Source: Cytophagales bacterium (lineage in GTDB: Bacteria; Bacteroidota; Bacteroidia; Cytophagales; UBA9547). Taken from it: 12,615 nucleotides of DNA. Under the pieces are notes generated by a model. The model was not told the origin of the DNA and ran no database searches. It was given only the letters and a program-made list of their open reading frames with translations. Location: the NCBI GenBank assembly GCA_025360395.1, contig JANYCH010000302.1, positions 1-12,615 on the forward strand, given 5' to 3'. This document shows positions 7,399-12,615 of this stretch, piece by piece (position 1 is the stretch's first letter; each line of letters starts with the position of its first letter). The position numbers were made by a program, and so were the translations under genes.

Positions 7399-8681
7399 TT
7401 TTTGAAGATAAAAAACTTTTCAAACCCTGGAACGGCTGGCTCAGGATTTCGGCCAACCTCCATTTTATACTTGTCTTAGCGGTCTCGTTAACTTTGCCTG
7501 TTGATGTCGAAATCCAATTTTGCAGTATTTCAATAGCGTTGTTATTCATCAACTGGCTTGCAGGCGGTAGGTATAAAAAGAAATTGATTCAGCTTGCAAA
7601 CAATAAATCAGGTTTACTCATTATTATTTTTTTTCTTCTTCACCTGATCGGGCTTTTATATACATCAGATATGAAAGCCGGGCTATTTGATATAGAAAAA
7701 AAACTTTCGCTCCTGGTTATTCCAATCGTTTTATTTTCTTATCCATTGTCGACTTACCAGCGTGATTTTATTCTAGTTTCATTTATTTTGTTTTGTGTTT
7801 TCTTGGCTGTTATCGGTCTTGGATATGGAATGCTGCATTATAATGAAGTTGTTACAACTAAAGGAGCAGAACATCTTGTAACCTATATTTCAAGTATTCA
7901 CAGAGTATACTTCTCCATATATTTGCTTTTTGGTTACTTTCTTGTGTTTTATTTCTACCGTAAATTCCGGTTGGGTTTTATACCTGTATTGAAATGGGCA
8001 AGTCTGGCTTTTGCAGGATTTATTGCTTTTTTAATATTGATCATGGCATCCAGGGCTGTCCTGATTTTGCTGATAGTGACTACTGCAACCATCATTTTTT
8101 ATTTTGTCGTAATAAAGCGCAAACAATATTTAAAAGCAGGGATACTTTCGGTGATGGGAGTAGCATTTCTGATCCTTGTTTATACTCAGGTAGGCTATGT
8201 CAGGAAAATTGTAAATGACCTTACACAAAACCTCGATCAGGGCAAATCTGCAAATGTAACGAGTGTTAACCTGAGGGTTGAAAAGTACAAGTGTGCAATT
8301 CAGGCAATAAAGGCAAACTGGTTAACTGGAGTCGGGACCGGGGATGTTCAAAATACCTTGAATTTTTACTATCACCTCAATGATTTTTATGAAGGGTATA
8401 AATACAGCTTTGATGCGCATAACCAATACTTCCAGACATGGATTGGTTTGGGAATTCCCGGTATTTTATTGTTGTTGATCATTTTAATTCAGAGTCTGGT
8501 TTTCGGCATAAAAGAACTCAATTATGTATTAATTTATTTTATTGTGCTGTTCAGTATTTGTTGTATGAGCGAAAGCCTGTTAACAACGCAAAAGGGTATT
8601 ATATTCTTTGCTTTGTTTTTCCCATTGATCTATTCAAATAGGAATAATTTAGCAGCACTTTATTCCCCTTATTCAAAGTGA
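7395..8681 (+). CDS. O-antigen ligase / Wzy_C-family polytopic membrane protein
   Basis: This 428-residue, very hydrophobic protein has on the order of ten or more membrane spans. It matches the O-antigen ligase/polymerase (Wzy_C) superfamily. A Ser-Arg pair near a membrane boundary (S219-R220, MASRAVLILL) is followed by a long periplasmic loop of about 95 residues. That loop includes RVEKYKCAIQAI, WLTGVGTGD and the family motif DAHNQYFQTWIGLGIPG. H342 there corresponds to the conserved ligase histidine. WaaL ligases join undecaprenyl-linked glycan to lipid A-core in the periplasm; Wzy enzymes polymerise it. Sequence alone does not separate the two, but direct coupling to a heptosyltransferase-like gene favours a role in LPS. 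The ATG at 7395 overlaps the preceding stop (ATGA). The stop TGA (8679-8681) falls in the left arm of a small inverted repeat before ribBA. Confidence 0.83.
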   Translation: MIFEDKKLFKPWNGWLRISANLHFILVLAVSLTLPVDVEIQFCSISIALLFINWLAGGRYKKKLIQLANNKSGLLIIIFFLLHLIGLLYTSDMKAGLFDIEKKLSLLVIPIVLFSYPLSTYQRDFILVSFILFCVFLAVIGLGYGMLHYNEVVTTKGAEHLVTYISSIHRVYFSIYLLFGYFLVFYFYRKFRLGFIPVLKWASLAFAGFIAFLILIMASRAVLILLIVTTATIIFYFVVIKRKQYLKAGILSVMGVAFLILVYTQVGYVRKIVNDLTQNLDQGKSANVTSVNLRVEKYKCAIQAIKANWLTGVGTGDVQNTLNFYYHLNDFYEGYKYSFDAHNQYFQTWIGLGIPGILLLLIILIQSLVFGIKELNYVLIYFIVLFSICCMSESLLTTQKGIIFFALFFPLIYSNRNNLAALYSPYSK

Positions 8682-8704
8682 ACTAATAATGACAAAATTA
8701 GTTC
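8680..8704. repeat. Small 8-bp inverted repeat spanning the ligase stop codon
   Basis: GAACTAAT (8680-8687) and ATTAGTTC (8697-8704) are perfect complements around a 9-nt loop. They lie in the 40-bp gap before ribBA and overlap the last bases of the ligase gene. The stem is AT-rich and is not followed by a T-run, so it is a poor terminator. It might moderate read-through into ribBA. It does not resemble an FMN riboswitch, which is much longer and would not fit in this gap. Confidence 0.4.
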
Positions 8705-8721
8705 TTACATAAACCACTGAA

Positions 8722-9954
8722 ATGCTTGATACCATAGAAGAAGCCATAGAAGCGATAAAAAGAGGTGAAATTATAATAGTTGTAGACGACGAAGATCGCG
8801 AAAATGAAGGTGACATGATCTGTGCTTCAGAAAGCGTAACGCCAGAGATTATAAATTTCATGACCAAGGAGGCAAGGGGGCTTATCTGTTGCGCCATCAC
8901 CGAAGAACGTTGTAATGAATTGGGTCTTGAATTAATGGTAGGTAAAAATACGGCCACTTATGAAACCCCTTTTACGATTTCTGTTGATTTATTAGGTCAC
9001 GGTTGTACCACTGGTATTTCCGCGAGCGACAGGTCTAAAACCATTCAGGCCATAATCAATCCAAAAACCAAGCCTGAAGAATTAGGAAGGCCAGGACATA
9101 TTTTTCCATTAAAAGCTAAAACTGAAGGTGTTTTACGCAGAAGTGGACACACCGAAGCCTCTATGGACCTGGCTCGATTGGCTGGCTTTAAGCCTTCCGG
9201 TGTATTGGTTGAAGTTCTGAGCGACAATGGCGATATGGCAAGGTTGCCAGAGTTAAGACAAATAGCCAATAAACATAATTTAAAACTTGTTTCAATAAAA
9301 GACCTCATTGAATATAGGTTGAAATTTGACAGCCATATCAAAAGAGAAATTGTAGTTGACCTTCCCACTGAGTTTGGAAGTTTTGAACTAGTAGCCTATA
9401 AGCAAAAAAACTCAGGTGATACCCATCTTGCACTTATTAAAGGAAAGTGGGAAAAGGATGAAGCAGTATTGGTAAGGGTGCATTCTTCTTGCGTTACAGG
9501 CGATATTTTTGGCTCCTGCCGTTGCGATTGCGGCCCGCAATTGCATGCTGCAATGGCTATGGTTGAGAAAGAAGGAAAAGGGGTAGTCCTTTACATGAAC
9601 CAGGAGGGTAGGGGAATAGGACTTTTGAATAAATTGAAAGCTTATAAACTGCAAGAAAATGGCTTTGATACAGTTCAGGCCAATATCGAACTGGGCTTTG
9701 CAATGGATGAAAGGGATTATGGAATAGGTGCCCAAATCCTTCGTGATCTTGAAATTTCTAAACTTCGATTGATTAGCAATAATCCAAAGAAACGAGCAGG
9801 ATTAATGGGTTATGGCCTTGAAATAATAGAGTCAGTTTCTTTAGAAGTAGTACCAAATCCTCATAACCAGAATTACCTTGAGACTAAACGTGACAAAATG
9901 GGTCATGATATTCTGAAGAGGGAAAATGGAAGTGATAAAGAATCAAAATCTTAA
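8722..9954 (+). CDS. ribBA: Bifunctional 3,4-dihydroxy-2-butanone-4-phosphate synthase / GTP cyclohydrolase II
   Basis: This makes both precursors of riboflavin. The N-terminal RibB half converts ribulose 5-phosphate to dihydroxybutanone phosphate; the C-terminal RibA half opens GTP to the diaminopyrimidine with loss of formate. The 410 residues fit the fused family. RibB motifs are DDEDRENEGD (22-31) with R26, E27 and E29, and RRSGHTEASMDLARLAG starting at R139, with H143 as metal ligand. RibA motifs are VRVHSSCVTGD, with zinc ligands C257, C268 and C270 in SCRCDCG; MNQEGRGIG (292-300); MDERDYGIGAQIL (328-340); and SNNPKKRAGL. An extra cysteine, C266, lies between the ligands. Both active sites look intact. 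The start is ATG at 8722. The stop TAA (9952-9954) overlaps the convergent acetyltransferase stop by four bases. There is no riboswitch in the 40-bp upstream gap, so expression probably comes from read-through or a short local promoter. Confidence 0.97.
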   Translation: MLDTIEEAIEAIKRGEIIIVVDDEDRENEGDMICASESVTPEIINFMTKEARGLICCAITEERCNELGLELMVGKNTATYETPFTISVDLLGHGCTTGISASDRSKTIQAIINPKTKPEELGRPGHIFPLKAKTEGVLRRSGHTEASMDLARLAGFKPSGVLVEVLSDNGDMARLPELRQIANKHNLKLVSIKDLIEYRLKFDSHIKREIVVDLPTEFGSFELVAYKQKNSGDTHLALIKGKWEKDEAVLVRVHSSCVTGDIFGSCRCDCGPQLHAAMAMVEKEGKGVVLYMNQEGRGIGLLNKLKAYKLQENGFDTVQANIELGFAMDERDYGIGAQILRDLEISKLRLISNNPKKRAGLMGYGLEIIESVSLEVVPNPHNQNYLETKRDKMGHDILKRENGSDKESKS

Positions 9955-10484
9955 CGCTTTCTTTTAATTACAGCTGGGTTACCCTGGTAAATCATACCAG
10001 GTTCCAGATTTTGGGTAGCAACTGAGGCAACAGATAAAACACTGTCCTTAAAGCAAATAACACCGGGGCAGACTATGGCTTTGGCTCCTATCCAAACGCT
10101 TTCTTCAAGAATAATGTTTTTTACGATAAGATCAAAAGTCTCTTGTTTGTAATTATGGCTTCCGGTAAGCAACATTGCCCCTTGTGATAGGCAACAATTG
10201 TTTCCTATCTTTACTTTTGTCAGATTGTCGATCCAAACTTCTTCTCCGATCCAAACGTGATCCCCTATTTCTAAAAACCATGGATATTTTACATTTACTG
10301 ATGGTTTTATTGTAACCCCTTTTCCGATTTTGGCACCGAAAAATCTTAAGATTGCAATTTTAAGTGTTGAAGAAGGATTCCAACGGCATTGAAGAAAAAC
10401 AGCATTGCAAAAGAACCAAAGTAAACGCTTTATAATTCCACCACCAGGATTGTACCAACTATTGTTATAAAGATCTAAACGCAT
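9951..10484 (-). CDS. wcaF: WcaF-like hexapeptide-repeat acetyltransferase
   Basis: This is a 177-residue left-handed beta-helix acyltransferase closest to the WcaF group, which O-acetylates sugars of exopolysaccharides using acetyl-CoA in the cytoplasm. The N-terminal part (LDLYNNSWYNPGGG, then a helical stretch to about residue 50) is typical of WcaF. Hexapeptide coils follow at 51-65 (AKIGKGVTIKPSVNV), 71-85, 91-105 and 124-142. H110 in TGSHNY is the likely catalytic base. Near the end, YQGNPAVIKRKR is the usual C-terminal signature. It follows the GT4 gene by only 2 bp, so the two are almost certainly translated from one mRNA. The stop codon overlaps the ribBA stop tail to tail in the palindrome TTAA (9951-9954). 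The acceptor sugar is unknown; the colanic-acid name is a family label only. Confidence 0.88.
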   Translation of the reverse strand: MRLDLYNNSWYNPGGGIIKRLLWFFCNAVFLQCRWNPSSTLKIAILRFFGAKIGKGVTIKPSVNVKYPWFLEIGDHVWIGEEVWIDNLTKVKIGNNCCLSQGAMLLTGSHNYKQETFDLIVKNIILEESVWIGAKAIVCPGVICFKDSVLSVASVATQNLEPGMIYQGNPAVIKRKR

Positions 10485-10486
10485 AA

Positions 10487-11656
10487 TTAATTCTTTATCA
10501 TAATGCGGTCATACAATTCATTATAAGCTTTACCTACAGTTTCAAAGCTGTAGCTATCTCTTACATATTTATGGCCTTTTTCTCCCATTTGCTTTCTGAT
10601 ATGTTTTGGGGTGCGAAATGCTTCTTCGATCTTTTTAGTGATGGCAGATTCCTTTAAAGTAGTTACCCAGCCGCACTGATGTTCTTCTATCTGGTCAGCC
10701 AGATTTACTTTATCTGAAATTAGTACAGGTATTTTCTGATCTAGCGCCTCTGCGACCGCTAGTCCGAAGTTTTCCTGGAAACTAGTTAACACCAAAAGGT
10801 CATAAGTTTGTAATATTTTGTTTCTTTCAGAAGGATCAAGTTTGCCTTTAAATTTGACGAGGTGTTTAAGTTGATTTGTTTCCACAATGCTTTTTAGTTC
10901 AGGAAGGAAATGGTCATCATCTTCTCCATAAATATCAAGGCACAGCCTGTCACGGATATTACCCGAGATCTGACTAATGGCTTTTATCAGTTTATCAAGT
11001 CCTTTTTTTCTGTTAATCCTACTGAGATAAATCATACGTAGATCCTCATAAGCATAAACGGCTGGGAAATCCTGATAAGGTTCAAAAACTACCCCTATAG
11101 GTATAATAACCGGTTTTATCCCGGTTGGATAAATAGCATTCTTTTTTTCGTTTTCAGTAGTAAAGTGTACAAATGCAGCTTTTTTTAGAAATTTATCTTC
11201 ATAAAAGTACCGGTGTATCTTCTTCATCCATTTCGATCTGGTTAAAGAAAAGCGGTCCAGCATGCCGTGTACAGAATATCCAAAGGGAATTTTATTCTGG
11301 ATTGCAAATTGTGCTCCTGCAGTCGAAAATGCGTTAAAAAGCATATGTATATGTACCAGATCATAATCACTAAATTGCTTCAGATAAGATTTTAATTCTG
11401 GACTGGAAAAATAGGCTTTCCCTAGTTTGCTTTCAGATGCAGGTAAGTAATGAACAGTAATCTCATTAATATTTTTTACAACCGGTGCATCACTTTCAAA
11501 AAGCCTAACCTCTCCGTTTTTGTTCAGTGTTATTACATCTATCTGATAGTTGTATTTAGAAACAAGATATTCAGCCTGTTCTGCAATACATTTTGGTGGG
11601 CCTCCGTAGAACCACGAAGGTTTGTAATAAGGTGTGATATATAGGATCTTTTTCAA
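10487..11656 (-). CDS. Glycosyltransferase family 4 protein (GT-B, group 1)
   Basis: This is a 389-residue retaining GT-B glycosyltransferase, probably building a surface glycan at the cytoplasmic face of the inner membrane. The N-terminal acceptor domain starts KKILYITPYYKPSWFYGGPPK, with the Gly-Gly loop at 18-19, and includes VHIHMLFNAFS near residue 100. The donor domain opens with YLSRINRKKGLDKLIKAI and contains the GT4 E-x7-E motif, E295 and E303, in ENFGLAVAE. The start is a TTG at 11654-11656. An in-frame TAG lies four codons upstream with no ATG between, and the N-terminal beta strand begins immediately. The gene lies 85 bp downstream of the GlmU-like gene and 2 bp upstream of the WcaF-like gene, in one apparent operon. 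I see no clear -7 element or terminator in the 85-bp gap. Donor and acceptor sugars cannot be assigned. Confidence 0.9.
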   Translation of the reverse strand: MKKILYITPYYKPSWFYGGPPKCIAEQAEYLVSKYNYQIDVITLNKNGEVRLFESDAPVVKNINEITVHYLPASESKLGKAYFSSPELKSYLKQFSDYDLVHIHMLFNAFSTAGAQFAIQNKIPFGYSVHGMLDRFSLTRSKWMKKIHRYFYEDKFLKKAAFVHFTTENEKKNAIYPTGIKPVIIPIGVVFEPYQDFPAVYAYEDLRMIYLSRINRKKGLDKLIKAISQISGNIRDRLCLDIYGEDDDHFLPELKSIVETNQLKHLVKFKGKLDPSERNKILQTYDLLVLTSFQENFGLAVAEALDQKIPVLISDKVNLADQIEEHQCGWVTTLKESAITKKIEEAFRTPKHIRKQMGEKGHKYVRDSYSFETVGKAYNELYDRIMIKN

Positions 11657-11741
11657 GGGAAGAATCTAAAGTCTTTTAAGTTCGTGTAATTGCTCCGTTT
11701 TGGAACGTGCTGATAGATTATGAGGTGAGTGGGAAAGCCGT

Positions 11742-12615
11742 TTAAAATTCCTCAAAGATTTTCCTTAAAACCCTGATGTCAGCCTCGCTTAACTTTTTAT
11801 TCCTTCTCGCCATTACCAACATGGTTGTTTCAATCGCTTTTTCAAAATTATATTTTTCATTCAGGCCCCAGGAAAAAGAAGAGACATTCTTGGGTGGGAA
11901 ACCGGCATCAAATATATTAGAAGCGACTCCAACGACAGTTCCTGTATTGAACATAGTGTTAATTCCAGCTTTCGAATGATCGCCCATAGTCAGTCCACAA
12001 AATTGTGAGCCTGTATTTACCATTCTTTTTTCAGCATAACTATAAATGCTAACTTCTGAATAGTTGTTTTTCAGATTAGAAGTGTTCGTATCTGCCCCAA
12101 GATTGCACCATTCGCCTAAAACGGTATTGCCCATAAAACCATCATGGCCTTTGTTGCTGTAACCAAAAACAACAGAGTTACTTACTTCTCCGCCTATCTT
12201 GCAAAAAGGCCCAATGGTTGTATCGCCTTTTATTTTGGAGCCCATGCTAAGAATACTTCCTTCACACATGGCAAATGGCCCGCGAATCAAACTGCCCTCC
12301 TGAACCTCGCAATTGGGACCGATATAGATAGGGCCTGCTTCGGCGTTGAGTACAGAAGCTTTAATTGTAACATTTTCATCAATCCAAACCAATTCCGGGT
12401 TGTAAATAATGCTATGCTTATCCTGAACACCATAATTTGTGGCTGTGGATTTAATAATTTCAAAATCAGCCCGGATCTCCTGACCATTCAACTGGAAAAT
12501 ATGCCACGGCCGTTCAATCAATTTAGCATTTTCAACTTCTGTTTTTTTTCCTGAAATGCTGAAAATGTTTTCCCTATTTAATTTTCCTGAACGTAAGGCT
12601 AAAATATTGCCTTTG
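11742..12615 (-). CDS. Alternative GlmU-like protein (sugar nucleotidyltransferase / hexapeptide acyltransferase), 5' end outside window
   Basis: The frame is open to the right edge, giving 290 residues; the start lies beyond the window. It matches the Bacteroidota alternative GlmU family (full length about 390 residues). In that family an N-terminal nucleotidyltransferase domain is joined to a left-handed beta-helix acyltransferase domain, and the product is thought to be UDP-GlcNAc or a similar activated sugar. The visible sequence begins in the end of the nucleotidyltransferase domain. It passes through the signature IERPWHIFQLNGQEI and then enters long hexapeptide repeats. The segment GYSNKGHDGFMGNTVLGEW carries the probable catalytic His, followed by CNLGADTNTSNLKNN, the counterpart of the GlmU GAGT..CN loop. 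A short helical tail ends at FEEF, with TAA at 11742-11744. The TTG at 12519-12521 is internal, because coding homology continues upstream of it. A GT4 and an acetyltransferase gene follow. Confidence 0.85.
   Translation of the reverse strand, partial: KGNILALRSGKLNRENIFSISGKKTEVENAKLIERPWHIFQLNGQEIRADFEIIKSTATNYGVQDKHSIIYNPELVWIDENVTIKASVLNAEAGPIYIGPNCEVQEGSLIRGPFAMCEGSILSMGSKIKGDTTIGPFCKIGGEVSNSVVFGYSNKGHDGFMGNTVLGEWCNLGADTNTSNLKNNYSEVSIYSYAEKRMVNTGSQFCGLTMGDHSKAGINTMFNTGTVVGVASNIFDAGFPPKNVSSFSWGLNEKYNFEKAIETTMLVMARRNKKLSEADIRVLRKIFEEF

Noticed and set aside
8689..8712. Seven-codon ORF in the gap before ribBA
   Set aside because: It is chance-sized, has no ribosome-binding signal, and overlaps the inverted repeat.
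8682..8721. FMN riboswitch upstream of ribBA
   Set aside because: The gap is only 40 bp, too short for the RFN element, and its conserved boxes are not present there.
9045..9735. Two 107-codon minus-strand frames within ribBA
   Set aside because: They are antisense to conserved catalytic motifs of RibB and RibA, and their translations show no recognisable domain.
9983..10001. 6-bp inverted repeat (CCTGGT/ACCAGG) just past the ribBA stop, as a terminator
   Set aside because: The stem is short with a 7-nt loop and no T-run, and it lies within the conserved C-terminus of the WcaF-like gene.
12144..12554. Open frame of 136 codons on the plus strand inside the GlmU-like gene
   Set aside because: It lies fully antisense to a well-supported coding region, shows no family motif, and its open state follows from codon use on the opposite strand.

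Overview
The window looks like chromosomal DNA of a member of the Bacteroidota. It is AT-rich. Its start codons mostly lack a clear Shine-Dalgarno sequence. It carries the alternative GlmU-like fusion protein typical of Bacteroidota, a long Bacteroidota-style TamB and a WcaF-type acetyltransferase. It also has two perfect copies of the Bacteroidota -7 promoter element (TAnnTTTG). I cannot assign a genus. There is no rRNA, tRNA, CRISPR array, integrase or recognisable transposase gene.

Layout: (1) 1-291 is the 3' end of truA (tRNA pseudouridine synthase), running off the left edge. (2) 292-559 is the largest gene-free stretch (268 bp). It holds a folded inverted-repeat element of about 180 bp that resembles a non-autonomous mobile or structural repeat. 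(3) tsaD (minus strand, t6A modification of tRNA) and tamB (plus strand, envelope assembly) diverge. Both start at TTG codons only 17 bp apart, so each promoter must lie inside the other gene. (4) tamB is followed on the plus strand by a GT9 heptosyltransferase-like gene, an O-antigen ligase/polymerase-like membrane protein joined to it by an ATGA overlap, and ribBA (riboflavin biosynthesis). (5) On the minus strand, entering from the right edge, come a GlmU-like nucleotidyltransferase/acyltransferase (5' end missing), a GT4 glycosyltransferase and a WcaF-like acetyltransferase. This block meets ribBA tail to tail with a 4-bp overlap.

Together the genes mix housekeeping functions (two tRNA-modification enzymes, flavin synthesis) with cell-surface construction. 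TamB probably serves outer-membrane lipid or protein delivery. The GT9 and ligase genes probably work on lipopolysaccharide or lipooligosaccharide. The minus-strand trio probably makes and decorates an activated amino sugar and a surface glycan. I do not see a clearly new defence or mobile system. The most interesting signals are the folded repeat at 330-516, the TTG/TTG divergent start region with tandem promoter-like boxes at 1602-1618, and a perfect 11-bp-arm hairpin inside the GT9 gene.
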